Source: a bacterium | Lineage (GTDB): Bacteria > Bacteroidota > Ignavibacteria > Kapaibacteriales > UBA7675 | DNA: 64,000 bases | Assembly: GCA_030430495.1 (NCBI GenBank) | Contig: JAUIKM010000027.1 | Span: forward strand, 16,147 to 80,146 | Reading direction: 5' to 3' | Shown here: in pieces, positions 45,157 through 55,262 of the stretch | Layout of the letters: each line of letters opens with the position of its first letter | How positions within the stretch are numbered: position 1 is the stretch's first letter | Notes under the pieces: model-generated | Database searches by the model: none | The model's input: the letters and a program-made list of their open reading frames with translations, nothing else | Told to the model about the DNA's origin: nothing | Program-made: the position numbers and the translations under genes

Positions 45157-46248
45157 ATGGCTGAAAACGCCGACGGCCAGGAGAAGTCCGAACAGGCCAC
45201 CCCCAAGCGCCTCGAACAGGCGCGCGACCGCGGGCAGGTGGCCAAGAGCGTCGACACAACGACGGCGGCGTTACTGCTGCTCGGCATACTCGTGGTCTAT
45301 CTTTTCAGCGGCCGCCTGGTGGATCAGTTGCGCGCGTTTTCACAGGCGCTCTTTGTCAACTCCGGCTTCATTCAGATCAACGACAGCACCACGCCCGAAT
45401 ACTTCATGCAGCTGGCCTTTTTTATCGCCTTTACGATTTTACCGGTGCTGGTAATCATTTACGCCGTGGCGCTCGGTGCGGAAATCATGCAGGTCGGCGT
45501 TCATTTTGCGTCCAAAAAGTTTACCGAGGGCGTCGACTTCAAACGCGTGTTTAATCCGTTTACCGGTATAAAAAACACCTTCTTTTCCTCGCGTACGGTC
45601 GTCGAGTTCGTCAAAGGGCTGTTCAAGATTCTGATTATCGGTACGGTTGTGTACTCGGTGCTGGCGCCGCGCGCCTCGTCGATCATGGTGATTATGACGA
45701 TGCCATTTGTCGAGCTGGGGCCGTTCATGACGGAGCTCGCGTTTGAGTTGGTGTACAAGGTGGGGCTGGCCTATATCATTATCGCCCTGGCGGACTTTTT
45801 CTACCAGAAATGGAAGTTCCGCAAGGACATGATGATGACCAAGCAGGAAACTCGCGACGAAAACAAACAGATGGAAGGCGATGTGCGCATGAAAGCGCGC
45901 ATACGCCAGATGGGTCGCAATCGATTGCAGCGCCTGATGTTACAACGCGTCAAGGACGCCGACGTGGTCATCACCAACCCGACGCACTACGCCGTGGCGC
46001 TCAAGTACGACATCGAGACGATGGACGCGCCGCGCGTGCTCGCCAAAGGCGCCGACTTCCTGGCGTTGCAGATCCGCAAAATTGCGACGGAAAACAATGT
46101 GCCGATCGTGGAAGAAAAAGCTTTGGCACGAAGCTTGTACGCTATGGTCGACATCGATCAGGTGATTCCCGAGTCCCTGTTCACAGCCGTGGCGCAGATT
46201 CTGGCCACGGTGTACCGCGCACGGCAGGACGCCGCGCAACAAAGTTAA
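45157..46248 (+). CDS. flhB: flagellar export substrate-specificity switch protein FlhB
   Basis: FlhB switches export from rod/hook to filament subunits after self-cleavage. The 363-residue protein starts at ATG 45157 with GGAGG nine bases upstream and the typical N-terminus (EKSEQATPKRLEQARDRGQV), four membrane helices, and a cytoplasmic domain with the self-cleavage site NPTH (Asn274-Pro275) in DVVITNPTHYAVALKY. All expected elements are intact. Confidence 0.98.
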   Translation: MAENADGQEKSEQATPKRLEQARDRGQVAKSVDTTTAALLLLGILVVYLFSGRLVDQLRAFSQALFVNSGFIQINDSTTPEYFMQLAFFIAFTILPVLVIIYAVALGAEIMQVGVHFASKKFTEGVDFKRVFNPFTGIKNTFFSSRTVVEFVKGLFKILIIGTVVYSVLAPRASSIMVIMTMPFVELGPFMTELAFELVYKVGLAYIIIALADFFYQKWKFRKDMMMTKQETRDENKQMEGDVRMKARIRQMGRNRLQRLMLQRVKDADVVITNPTHYAVALKYDIETMDAPRVLAKGADFLALQIRKIATENNVPIVEEKALARSLYAMVDIDQVIPESLFTAVAQILATVYRARQDAAQQS

Positions 46249-46284
46249 AAAGCAGAAGTTTCATGGCTGAGGTAGAGCGACAGA

Positions 46285-48423
46285 ATGGCTGAAAATCGAC
46301 AGTTGGCTCCCGCCGGCGGCGCACCCGCCGCTTCGACCGGTGCGATGGCGTCGGGTCTGCTCGCGCGCCTGGAATTTTTGCGCGGTAAATCCGACGCGTT
46401 GATCGCATTCGGCATTATCGCCATCATGGGGCTGCTGCTCATTCCGCTGCCGCCTTTCATGCTGGACGTGATGCTCTCGGTCAGCATCCTGCTCTCGGTT
46501 TTGATCCTGATGACCTCGCTGTACATTCGCAGCCCGCTCGACATCTCGATCTTTCCGACCATTCTGCTCGTTATGACGCTGTTCCGCCTGGGGCTGAACA
46601 TCGCCTCGACGCGCCTGATTTTAAGCGAGGCCACGGCGGGCGACATCATCGCCGCTTTCGGCAGTTTTGTCATAGGCGGCAATTTTGTGGTCGGGATCAT
46701 CATATTCATCATTCTGGTGATCATCAACTTTGTGGTGATTATCAAGGGCTCCGGTCGTATCGCCGAAGTGACGGCGCGATTTACGCTCGACGCCTTGCCC
46801 GGCAAACAGATGAGTATTGACGCCGACCTGAATGCGGGTTTCATCGATGAAGCCTCGGCGCGCAAACGCCGTTCCGAACTCAATCAGGAGTCGGAATTCT
46901 ACGGGGCGATGGACGGCGCCGCCAAGTTCGTGAAAGGGGACGCGATTGCGGGCTTGATTATCACGGCGGTCAACATAATTGCCGGTATTGCCATCGGCGT
47001 GTTCCAGCGCGACATGGACGTCAGCTCGGCCATGTCGACCTACACAATTCTGACGATCGGCGACGGTCTGGTTTCTCAGATTCCGGCGCTGTTGATTTCA
47101 GTGGCCGCCGGCCTGGTCGTGACGCGCTCGGCTTCGGGCGAACAGCTCGAGACGGAACTCGGCGATCAATTTGCCAACAACCCGCGCACCTTGTACTTCA
47201 CTGCCGGCGCAGCCGGTCTTTTCTCGCTTTTACCCGGTTTCCCGATGCTGCCCTTTCTCGTACTGGGTGCGGGTATGGGCGCGCTGGGTTACTACCGTCA
47301 GCGCACGATACAACAGGAAGCCGAGGAAAACTTGCGGCAGGAGCTGGCAAAGGCGGACTCCGCCAAAAAGCCGGAGGAAAAACCGGTCGAAGATCTGCTG
47401 ACCATCGATCCGATCGAGCTGGAGCTGGGCTACAGTCTTATCCCGCTGGTGGACGAGGTGCAGGGCGGCGATCTGTTCAAGCGCATTACCAATATCAGGC
47501 GGCAGCTCGCGACGGAGCTGGGCATTGTTATTCCGCCCGTTCGCGTGCGCGACAACCTCCAGCTCGAAGCCGAGCAGTACATTCTGAAGGTGCGCGGCAA
47601 CCAGGTGGCGGCCAACAAGGTCTATCCGGGCATGCTGCTGGCGATGAATCCCGGCTCGGCGCAGGGCGAGGTGCAGGGCATCCGCGTCACCGAACCAGTC
47701 TTTGGCCTTCCGGCTACCTGGCTGCCTTCGTCCGAACGCGAGAATGCGGAAATCATGGGCTTTACGGTTGTTGAACCGGAGGCTGTCATTTCGACGCATT
47801 TAACGGAAATGCTGCGCAACTACGCGGATCGCATTCTGGACCGTCAGGCGGTAAAACAACTTCTCGATCACCTCAAGAAAGACTACGCCGCGCTGGTGGA
47901 GGAAGTCAGCCGCGAGACATTGCCGCTCGGCACGCTGCACAAGGTACTGCAGGCTATGCTGCGCGAGGGCGTTCCCATTCGCGACCTGCCGCTGATTATC
48001 GAGTCGCTGCTCGACTACGCGTCCGTCACCAAAAACGTCGACGTGTTAACGGAATACGTCCGCCACAGTTTAAGCGACACGATCAAGCGCCTGTATCAGG
48101 ACGAGCGCGGCATTGTGCGGGCGGTCAGCCTGGCGCCGCGCGTGGAGGAAGTAATGACGCAGGCGCTGCAGAACAACAGCACGGCCGGCAGCGCTTCACT
48201 TGGCCTGGCGCCGGATATTCTGCGCAAATTAAACGATTCGATTACGGAGGCGGTGGACGAGATCAGCATCGCCGGTTACAACCCGTTGATTATCACTTCG
48301 GCTACGGTGCGGCCATATCTGTACCGCATGATTCACACGGCTTTCCCCTCGGTTTCTGTCATCAGCTTCACGGAGCTGCCGTCGGACACGGAGATCGACA
48401 TCATCGCGCAGATCGATGTTTAA
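46285..48423 (+). CDS. flhA: flagellar export-gate protein FlhA
   Basis: The 712-residue FHIPEP-family protein has an N-terminal block of about eight membrane helices with the conserved cytoplasmic loop (LDISIFPTILLVMTLFRLGL; ARFTLDALPGKQMSIDADLN) and a C-terminal cytoplasmic docking domain for export substrates and chaperones (from ~350). The first ~30 residues are Ala/Pro/Gly-rich (APAGGAPAASTGAM). Last gene of the export cluster, 36 bases after flhB; no clear terminator was recognised behind it. Confidence 0.98.
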   Translation: MAENRQLAPAGGAPAASTGAMASGLLARLEFLRGKSDALIAFGIIAIMGLLLIPLPPFMLDVMLSVSILLSVLILMTSLYIRSPLDISIFPTILLVMTLFRLGLNIASTRLILSEATAGDIIAAFGSFVIGGNFVVGIIIFIILVIINFVVIIKGSGRIAEVTARFTLDALPGKQMSIDADLNAGFIDEASARKRRSELNQESEFYGAMDGAAKFVKGDAIAGLIITAVNIIAGIAIGVFQRDMDVSSAMSTYTILTIGDGLVSQIPALLISVAAGLVVTRSASGEQLETELGDQFANNPRTLYFTAGAAGLFSLLPGFPMLPFLVLGAGMGALGYYRQRTIQQEAEENLRQELAKADSAKKPEEKPVEDLLTIDPIELELGYSLIPLVDEVQGGDLFKRITNIRRQLATELGIVIPPVRVRDNLQLEAEQYILKVRGNQVAANKVYPGMLLAMNPGSAQGEVQGIRVTEPVFGLPATWLPSSERENAEIMGFTVVEPEAVISTHLTEMLRNYADRILDRQAVKQLLDHLKKDYAALVEEVSRETLPLGTLHKVLQAMLREGVPIRDLPLIIESLLDYASVTKNVDVLTEYVRHSLSDTIKRLYQDERGIVRAVSLAPRVEEVMTQALQNNSTAGSASLGLAPDILRKLNDSITEAVDEISIAGYNPLIITSATVRPYLYRMIHTAFPSVSVISFTELPSDTEIDIIAQIDV

Positions 48424-49283
48424 GTCCGCGTGACCGTTGTTAACGTGCTCTCGACCGGAGGCTGCTGCATCCGTTCTTGCAAGGCCTGACGCCGACACTT
48501 GCGACCGCCGGGGCTGCCGGCTCATCTCCGGCTCTATGACTGTTTTGTTTGTCGCCGTGTGCGGTGCTGCGCGGCTTGTCGTTTGACGCTGCCGGCCGGC
48601 TCTGCGCGCATTTCCGGCTTCCGGGCGTGATTGTCGGCGAACGCGCGCACCCGTTCAGCAGTAAATAATGACCGCTTGACCACGTTTTACCCGCCGTTTA
48701 ACTTTTTGGACATGGAAAATCAGGGCCTTGGTTGTAGACTGTCTTCCGCGTACGTGAACCGGTTTGCGTGCGCGTGGAGGTCACTGGTTGATGGCATGCT
48801 GAACGAGCCCGCGCGGAGCGGGTAAGGGAAGCTATATTGGTGGGTATCGTTCTTTGGAAAGGTGGTGGTGTCGGGGTGGGTCCTTTGATCACGCAAAAGA
48901 ATGTCAAGTTTTTTCTATCTCTCAACTTGAACTTTAAACTCCCAACTCAGTAACTCAGACAGCGCGTCAAACACAACCCGCCCTCACACAAGGGCGCAGA
49001 TTTGACTCCGCGCCTCACAACTGTGCGCCGGCCGCTGCCGAACCCGCAATCAAACTCCCGAACCATCCGCCCAGCACCGCCTCGTGAATTCCGGACTTCG
49101 CATTCAGTGACGAACAAAAAGAAAAAGCAAGCCGCATGCATTGCGGCGAAGCGCTTTGGTTGGAGTTGTTAAGTCGTCCGCGGAATAAACGTCCGGGCTC
49201 GGGTGCAGCGCCGCCGCCGCAAGGAATAATCCCTTGTTGCCATGCCCGAACGCAGTGTTGTTTAACTTTGCGCCGATATGGCG
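48424..49283. other. long intergenic region after flhA
   Basis: About 860 bases between the convergent flhA and TPR genes. It holds repeat copy C and otherwise short frames on both strands (for example 48631-48825 plus, 48698-48925 minus) whose translations are not protein-like. Nothing else was recognised. Confidence 0.5.
48511..48555 (+). repeat. dispersed intergenic repeat, copy C
   Basis: GGCTCTATGACTGTTTTGTT followed by TGTCG matches copy A (40079 onward) with one mismatch over ~24 bases; the left part (GCTGCCGGCTCATCTCC) is only loosely similar. Confidence 0.6.
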
Positions 49284-50357
49284 TCAATACTGCGTTCTGT
49301 GAAATTTGCTGGATTCACTGATGTCAATCGGGTTTTCGGCGAACCACTCGACAAAGTCATCCCATTTGGCTCCGTTTGTTAAGCTCCAGGCTTCAAACGT
49401 ATCCGGCTCGCCCTTCATCAGTATCCAGTAGTTGTAGGCTTCAAGATGGCCGTTGTCCAGAAGTTCTTTCTGGTAGTCAAACAAGATGTTCGGGTGGGTG
49501 TTGTTGTGGCCGCTTTCGTAGTAGCTTTTAACAAATGCCGTTCTGATTCCATTCAGCGAACTTGTGGTAATTGTGTCGGCCGAAAGTAAGGTCGTGATCA
49601 TTGTCGACTCGAAAATCATGCAAAAGGGAAGTTTAAGATCCTCCAGATCCTTCAAAAAGTCCTCGGCGGTAATAACGCTGTTGCAAAACTCAATCGACAT
49701 CGATGTGTCGGAGGTGATGTCGATTTCGCTTCTGTATGTATCGTAAAGCATTTTACTGATTTCCGCCGTGCGCGCGCTGTTGCGCTCCAGGTTCATAAAC
49801 AGCTCGCCGTAGATCATGCCCCAGACTTCGTCCTCGGAACTCATGAACAGCTTGGCTGCCCAGTAGTAGTTCGACGGAAATGTGGGTTGGACATCAATGC
49901 CGGATTCATAGTAGACGAGAGCGTTGTTGTATTCGCCTTTGGCGAGTTCCATATTGCCGCGTTCCAGATAGAGAATGCCGGAATTGGGGAAGAGTTCCAG
50001 CCCCTTTTCGTAGGTCTCTATGGCTTTTTCTTTTTGCTCGTCCATGTCGTAGCAGTTGCCGAGCATCTGCCAGATTCTGTCGCTGACTTCATCGTGATCC
50101 GTCAGCTCCTCCAGCAGGTCAATTGCGGCGGAGTAGTCTTTGTTTAAGTAATAAGCCAGCGAGAGTTCGTAGGGATAGTAGATTGGTTCATCGTCAAGCT
50201 CAATAGATTGTTTCAGCAACTCAATCGCTTCCCGAGGATTCCCCTCATCCATAAATCTCACTGCCTGCGTTGCCAGTTCATGGGCTTCTTCTTTGTCCGT
50301 TTGTGCGAACATATTCACAGTCAGCAAGCACAAGAAAACGAGCGAGAATTTCAACAT
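49284..50357 (-). CDS. exported tetratricopeptide-repeat protein
   Basis: ATG 50357 (AAGG upstream) starts a signal peptide (MLKFSLVFLCLLTVNMFAQ). The 357-residue product has about four TPR units between ~25 and 165 (AVRFMDEGNPREAIELLKQS; LAYYLNKDYSAAIDLLEELT; MLGNCYDMDEQKEKAIETYE; RGNMELAKGEYNNALVYYES), and a C-terminal region of ~190 residues with no recognised domain (residues such as NSVITAEDFLKDLEDLKLPF). Its base composition looks more AT-rich than its neighbours. TPRs mediate protein contacts; the partner is unknown. Confidence 0.85.
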   Translation of the reverse strand: MLKFSLVFLCLLTVNMFAQTDKEEAHELATQAVRFMDEGNPREAIELLKQSIELDDEPIYYPYELSLAYYLNKDYSAAIDLLEELTDHDEVSDRIWQMLGNCYDMDEQKEKAIETYEKGLELFPNSGILYLERGNMELAKGEYNNALVYYESGIDVQPTFPSNYYWAAKLFMSSEDEVWGMIYGELFMNLERNSARTAEISKMLYDTYRSEIDITSDTSMSIEFCNSVITAEDFLKDLEDLKLPFCMIFESTMITTLLSADTITTSSLNGIRTAFVKSYYESGHNNTHPNILFDYQKELLDNGHLEAYNYWILMKGEPDTFEAWSLTNGAKWDDFVEWFAENPIDISESSKFHRTQY

Positions 50358-50938
50358 AGTTGCGCCTTGATGTTGCATTGACAAGAACCTGCGTTTGTGT
50401 TTGCCGCCTTGACCGCGGCATCGGAAAAGCCCACAAGATCAATTCCCGGCACGTTCTCTGCCGGGACCTGACCGCAGGCCATTTGTGATTTGATCGAGAC
50501 TGAAGGTTTTATACCAACTGCCGTACTATTGCGTCATTTTTTTTGCCTTTGGCATGCCGCCGCGGTGCAGCGCTCCGACTTACGAATGGCTGCTTGCGAT
50601 CGTCAGAGTCGGCAAAATCGTCAATTTGACACTGTTATCAAAACGGGTCGACCTCATACTTCGGCAAAACGACGGACAACAACAGACTGCTTCACTATGC
50701 AGAGGAGGACGCTTTAACCACGAAATCCCGCCCGCTCATCCTTTTATCAGTACCGTTCGCGTTTTTGCGCTTGCATAGTCGCGAGGGAACTGTGCATCTT
50801 ACCCGCAATGTTGGAGGCCGGGTTCCGGTGCGGAAGGACCGCCGTGGACTGGAGCAATTGTTCGTCAGAACAATCTGGCGTAAAATGCCGCGTTTCTGAC
50901 CGTCCTTTTAATTCAAACAGTAGAGAGCGCTTCCCGGT
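50358..50938. other. divergent intergenic region with palindrome
   Basis: About 580 bases between the divergent TPR and COG1331-like genes. A perfect inverted repeat at 50444-50466 (TCCCGGCA, 7-nt loop, TGCCGGGA) has no T-run and could be an operator or RNA hairpin. No convincing gene; short plus-strand frames at 50490-50778 look non-coding. Confidence 0.45.
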
Positions 50939-53146
50939 ATGAACTCAACCGCACAGAAAACCCTGGCATTTGTGGTGCCCGCCATCGTCACGTTTGCCGT
51001 CGCCTGGTTGTTGATAGACCGTCTTGCCGGTGAGGGCGATGGCGAACCGATGGCCAATCGGCTGATTAACGAAAAAAGCCCATACCTGCTGGCGCATGCC
51101 TACAACCCCGTCGATTGGTACGCCTGGGGCGACGAGGCATTTGAAGCCGCAAAAAAAGAGGACAAACTGATTTTTGTGTCAATCGGTTATTCCACCTGCC
51201 ACTGGTGTCACGTGATGGAAGAAGAGTCATTCAGCGACTCGACCGTCGCCGCGATGATGAACGCCAATTTCATCAACATCAAGGTTGACCGCGAGGAGCG
51301 CCCCGATCTGGACGAGCAGTTTATGCAGGTCTGCCAGATGATGCACGGACGCGGTGGGTGGCCGCTCAACGTCATCCTGACGCCCGACGGCAAACCTTTC
51401 TACGCCGACACCTACATTGCGCGCGAGACCGAAGGCAACCGCCTCGGAATGCTGGAAGCGATACCCAAATTGTCGAACCTCTGGAAGACCGATCGCACGT
51501 CCGTCATGGAGAATGCCGAATCCCTGACCAAGGGACTGATGGCGGCCGGCAAAGATCAAAGCGGCGAAGCGTTGGGCGAGGATATTCTCGACAGCGCGAG
51601 GATTGAGCTGGCGGCCAACTACGACGAGCAGTACGGCGGTTTTGGTCGCATGGGCGGCAACGGCCGGATGAGCTACGAGCCGAAGTTCCCGCGCGCCAAC
51701 GACCACATCTTCCTGCTGCGCAACTGGAAGCGCAGCGGCGATTCGACCGCGCTCGCCATGGTGACCAATTCCCTGCGCACGATGCGCAACAGCGGCATGT
51801 TTGATCACCTCGGCTTTGGTTTTCACCGTTATACCGTCGATCGCGAGTGGAAAATCCCGCACTTTGAAAAAATGCTCTACGACCAGGCCATGCTGGCCCT
51901 GACCTATACCGAAGCTTACGAGGCGACGGGCGAAGCCGAATTCAAACAAACTGCCGAGGAAATTTTCACCTACGTACAGCGCGACCTGACTTCGCCCGAA
52001 GGCGGATTTTACTCCGCCGAAAATGCGGTGAGCGAAGGCGTCGAAGGTAAGTATTACACCTGGACCGCGGCCGAGATTGATGCCGCGCTCTCGCCCGAAC
52101 TGGCAACAGTTGTTAAACAGTACTACCGGATTGAAGCGGACGGCAACTGGACCAACGAAAAAGGCGATCGCGTGGCGATTCTGCACGGGGGCCAATCGCC
52201 CGCACAATTTGCCAATGACATGAAAACCAGTCCGGAGGAATTTGCTGCAAAACTTGAACAGGCCCGACAGATCCTGCTTAAAAAACGCCTCGAACGCGAG
52301 CGCCCCTCACTGGACGACAAGATATTGACAGACTGGAACGGCCTGATGATCGCGGCCTATGCGCGCGCCGGACGTGTATTTAACAACCCGGAGTTAACCG
52401 CCGCCGGTGAAAAAGCCGCGAGTTTTATCATGTCGCACCTGCAGGCGGGCGATGGGCGACTGCTGCACCGTTTTCGCGAAGGTGAAGCCGGCATACTTCC
52501 CGTGGCGGAAGACTACACGCACCTGACCTGGGGATTGATTGAACTCTACGAGACGACCTTTGAACTCAAATACCTCGAGTCGGCCCTGCAGTTGACGGAT
52601 CGTCTGATTGAAGACTTCTGGGACGTCGAAGACGGTGGACTGTTTACGTCCGCCGCGCAGACCACGGACGTTCTTACCCGCCAGAAAAAACTGCACGACG
52701 GCGTGACGCCCTCGGCAAATTCCGTTGCCAAACTTAACATGCTGCGTCTGGCGCGTTTAACTGGCAAAATTGATCTGGAGAAAAAATCGCGTCAGATCGG
52801 CAAAGCATTTGCCGAAGCCGTGCGGCGCGCTCCTTCCGCCTATTGCATGTACCTGGCGGGATTTGAGTTTGCCGTTGGTCCGTCCTATGAAATCGTGCTG
52901 GTTGTGAACAAACGCGATGAGCGCGCAGACAAAATGATTCAGGCAATTCGCGAGCCTTATATTCCCAACAAAGTAGTGCTGCTGCGAGTTGAAGACGGAA
53001 CAATCGACAAACGACTAAACACGCTGGCCGAATTCACGGAGATGCAGTCGAGCATCGACGGCGAACCGACCGTCTATGTCTGTCGCAATTTCTCCTGCAA
53101 TGCGCCGGTGACGACAACTTCGGAAGTATTGGAGTTGCTTAACTGA
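50939..53146 (+). CDS. membrane-anchored COG1331 (YyaL/SPATA20-like) thioredoxin-domain protein
   Basis: The 735-residue protein has an N-terminal membrane anchor (~8-27), then the family's conserved start ([20 protein letters not shown]), a thioredoxin-like domain with CHWC (Cys87-Cys90) in [16 protein letters not shown], and a large C-terminal (alpha/alpha) barrel like those of N-acylglucosamine epimerase/glycosidases ([73 protein letters not shown]). The family is widespread but its reaction is not established. Family members are usually soluble, so the N-terminal anchor is notable. Monocistronic by context. Confidence 0.93.
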   Translation: MNSTAQKTLAFVVPAIVTFAVAWLLIDRLAGEGDGEPMANRLINEKSPYLLAHAYNPVDWYAWGDEAFEAAKKEDKLIFVSIGYSTCHWCHVMEEESFSDSTVAAMMNANFINIKVDREERPDLDEQFMQVCQMMHGRGGWPLNVILTPDGKPFYADTYIARETEGNRLGMLEAIPKLSNLWKTDRTSVMENAESLTKGLMAAGKDQSGEALGEDILDSARIELAANYDEQYGGFGRMGGNGRMSYEPKFPRANDHIFLLRNWKRSGDSTALAMVTNSLRTMRNSGMFDHLGFGFHRYTVDREWKIPHFEKMLYDQAMLALTYTEAYEATGEAEFKQTAEEIFTYVQRDLTSPEGGFYSAENAVSEGVEGKYYTWTAAEIDAALSPELATVVKQYYRIEADGNWTNEKGDRVAILHGGQSPAQFANDMKTSPEEFAAKLEQARQILLKKRLERERPSLDDKILTDWNGLMIAAYARAGRVFNNPELTAAGEKAASFIMSHLQAGDGRLLHRFREGEAGILPVAEDYTHLTWGLIELYETTFELKYLESALQLTDRLIEDFWDVEDGGLFTSAAQTTDVLTRQKKLHDGVTPSANSVAKLNMLRLARLTGKIDLEKKSRQIGKAFAEAVRRAPSAYCMYLAGFEFAVGPSYEIVLVVNKRDERADKMIQAIREPYIPNKVVLLRVEDGTIDKRLNTLAEFTEMQSSIDGEPTVYVCRNFSCNAPVTTTSEVLELLN

Positions 53147-53184
53147 ACAGCTGGGCAGTTAAGACACTGAGTCCGGTGCGCACA

Positions 53185-53280
53185 GTGACTCCGGCAAGTG
53201 CGGCGTTTCCCGTTGCGGCCGTGACTCCGGCAAGTGCGGCGTTTCCCGTTGCGGCCGTGAATCCGACAAGCGCGGCATGT
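53185..53280. repeat. 36-bp tandem repeat
   Basis: Two identical 36-base units at 53185-53220 and 53221-53256 (GTGACTCCGGCAAGTGCGGC and so on), then a diverged partial third unit; a further trace may precede them. 36 is a multiple of three and both strands are open across it, but no start or domain supports a protein. Confidence 0.85.
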
Positions 53281-53377
53281 GCGGTTAACGCAGAAAGTAC
53301 TGCCGCGTGCAGTTTAGTACACGCTCGGTAACGTGGCGGCGCCGTCATGATTAACGCCGTTGGTCCGTTTCTCGGGG

Positions 53378-55090
53378 TCAGTTCTTGTCCTTGACGTAGA
53401 ATTCAATGCGTCTGTTCCGCGCCTTGCCTTTTTCCGTCTCATTGCCGTCGACGGGGTCCTGTTCGCCGAAGCCGCGGGCGGAGAGTCGCACGCCGTCGAT
53501 CCCCTGGGAGATGAGGTATGCACGCACCGCCTCGGCGCGTTCGCGGCTCAGACGTGTGTTGAGCTCGCCCGGTCCGTCCGCGTCCGTGTGGCCGCGAATT
53601 TCCACCACGATATCCGCGTTCTCGCGCAGCCAGGTTGCCACGTCGTCGAGAATGATTTCCGCTTCGACCGAAATGTCGGCTTTGCCGCTTTTGAAGTTGA
53701 TCCCGTAGGGCGTGTAGGATTGCCCCTTTTCGATCTTGGTAACGGTGCGCGTCACGACCACTGTATCGTGTATGTACTCAATGCGCGCTTCCGGCTCGGG
53801 TGTTTTCTCGCGTGGCGGGCAGCCGTTGTATTCCGGTACGCCTACCAGACGCGGGCAGTCGTCTTCGGCATCGAGGATGCCGTCGCCGTCGGAGTCGCCG
53901 TTCAGCGGATCGGAGCCGCGTGCAATTTCCGTCGGGTCGTCCAGCCCGTCGCCGTCGGAATCGGCCCGCAATGGATTGCTGTAGCTCTGTTTAACTTCGT
54001 CGTGGTCGCTCAGCCCGTCGCCGTCGGAATCAACGCTGAACGGATCCGTATTGTACGTCACTGTTTCGTCGAAATCCGTCAGCCCGTCGCCGTCGGAGTC
54101 GGAGGAAAAAGGATTGCTGCCGTAGACCTCTATTTCGTCGAAATCGTCAACACCGTCGCGGTCCGTATCGGCGTGATACGGATCGGTGCCGAGTTCTTCC
54201 TCGCGGTCGTTGGGAATGCCGTCGTTGTCTCTGTCGTTGTCGCCAAACAGAAAGTATGAAAAGCGCATGCCGAACTCGGCGTAACCATCGAGCTCCGACG
54301 GTACGCCTCTGTTTAACAGGGCATAACCGTCCAGCAGGTCCGTATCGGTTAAGTGATAGCCGCCCGAGATTCCGACGGCGAAATCGCGCGTTACAAAAAA
54401 GTCGATGCCCAGTCCGCCCACAAAATGGTAGTCAAACTCGCTCTGGTCGCGCCACTCCGGATAATGCACCTTTTTGCCGTTGCCGTCCAGCTCGTCTTCT
54501 TCAATGTCGTCCGGTGAAAACGACATGATCGCATAGCCGCCATAGAGGTAGTAATTCAGGCGATTGCGCGGAAACAAATTGAGTACCAGCAGTCCCTCGG
54601 CCGTTGTGACGCTCGTTGTGCGTATGACGCCGGAATCGGCGATGCCGGGGAAGTCGGCGGCGGGGAACTGCCGCTCAAAATCACTGCCGAAACGCTGGCG
54701 ATAGCGTCGTTTGTAGCGCAGCAGATGGTGCGAAACATTGGCGCCCAGGGAAATCTCGGGAATGATGGGGAATTGATAACGCGTCGAAAGCTGCCCGCCC
54801 ACGCCGACCAGGTTGTCTGAATACTCTCCAAAATACTTGTTGCTCATGCCGGCGATGCCGATTTGCAGTCGGCCATCGGGGTAGATTCCGGTGCGTTCCA
54901 TGCGGCGTGCGACCGGCTGCGTTTGCTCGCCGATCGGCGGCACTGCACGTTTTACGGCGCTGCTGTCGGTCTGCGCATGGCCGTCAATTGGATTGACCGC
55001 GAAAAAACAGCAAGCGGTTATGAACGCGAGCACAAAGTGGCTACGACGTGCCGCATGGCAGTAAACTGGGCTGGGGGGAGAAGTCGGCAT
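53378..55090 (-). CDS. OmpA-family outer-membrane protein with thrombospondin type 3 repeats
   Basis: The 570-residue product (start at 55090, MPTSPPSPVYCH; the frame stays open further upstream without protein character) has a long-n-region signal peptide ending at DGHAQ, a barrel-like domain (~45-265), about six calcium-binding-type TSP3 repeats (~268-400: DRDNDGIPNDREEELGTDPY; DSDGDGLTDFDE), and an OmpA/Pal C-terminal domain (~450-570: FKSGKADISVEAEIILDDVA; EIRGHTDADGPGELNTRLSR; AEAVRAYLISQGID; NRRIEFYV). It links the outer membrane to peptidoglycan. Divergent from pgi, with 172 bases between starts. All key OmpA residues are intact, in contrast to the 23370 gene. Confidence 0.93.
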   Translation of the reverse strand: MPTSPPSPVYCHAARRSHFVLAFITACCFFAVNPIDGHAQTDSSAVKRAVPPIGEQTQPVARRMERTGIYPDGRLQIGIAGMSNKYFGEYSDNLVGVGGQLSTRYQFPIIPEISLGANVSHHLLRYKRRYRQRFGSDFERQFPAADFPGIADSGVIRTTSVTTAEGLLVLNLFPRNRLNYYLYGGYAIMSFSPDDIEEDELDGNGKKVHYPEWRDQSEFDYHFVGGLGIDFFVTRDFAVGISGGYHLTDTDLLDGYALLNRGVPSELDGYAEFGMRFSYFLFGDNDRDNDGIPNDREEELGTDPYHADTDRDGVDDFDEIEVYGSNPFSSDSDGDGLTDFDETVTYNTDPFSVDSDGDGLSDHDEVKQSYSNPLRADSDGDGLDDPTEIARGSDPLNGDSDGDGILDAEDDCPRLVGVPEYNGCPPREKTPEPEARIEYIHDTVVVTRTVTKIEKGQSYTPYGINFKSGKADISVEAEIILDDVATWLRENADIVVEIRGHTDADGPGELNTRLSRERAEAVRAYLISQGIDGVRLSARGFGEQDPVDGNETEKGKARNRRIEFYVKDKN

Positions 55091-55189
55091 ACCTGCGTAT
55101 CTGGAATTGTGTTGTGTGTGCCTGGCGCATCGGGCCGCGTCGCGGAGATTTGCCCGGCGGGAGCGCCGTTGAAAATGTCTGATTTCCGG

Positions 55190-55222
55190 TTTGGCCTTCC
55201 CGCGTGAAATGATGTAAATTTG
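55190..55222 (+). promoter_or_regulatory. Bacteroidota-type promoter of pgi
   Basis: TTTG at 55190-55193 and TAAATTTG at 55215-55222, separated by 21 bases, match the -33/-7 consensus of the Bacteroidota primary sigma factor; the ribosome site GGAG and ATG follow at 55252 and 55263. Confidence 0.6.
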
Positions 55223-55262
55223 CGCAGCAACAATTGCTAACTTAAGAAAATGGAGAGCACGC

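Noticed and set aside
48631..48925. Short frames after flhA on both strands
   Set aside because: Translations lack structure and no ribosome site precedes them.
53139..53348. Minus-strand 69-residue frame across the 36-bp repeats (AATGNAALAGVT units)
   Set aside because: No start signal or homologue recognised; the regular period follows from the tandem repeat.
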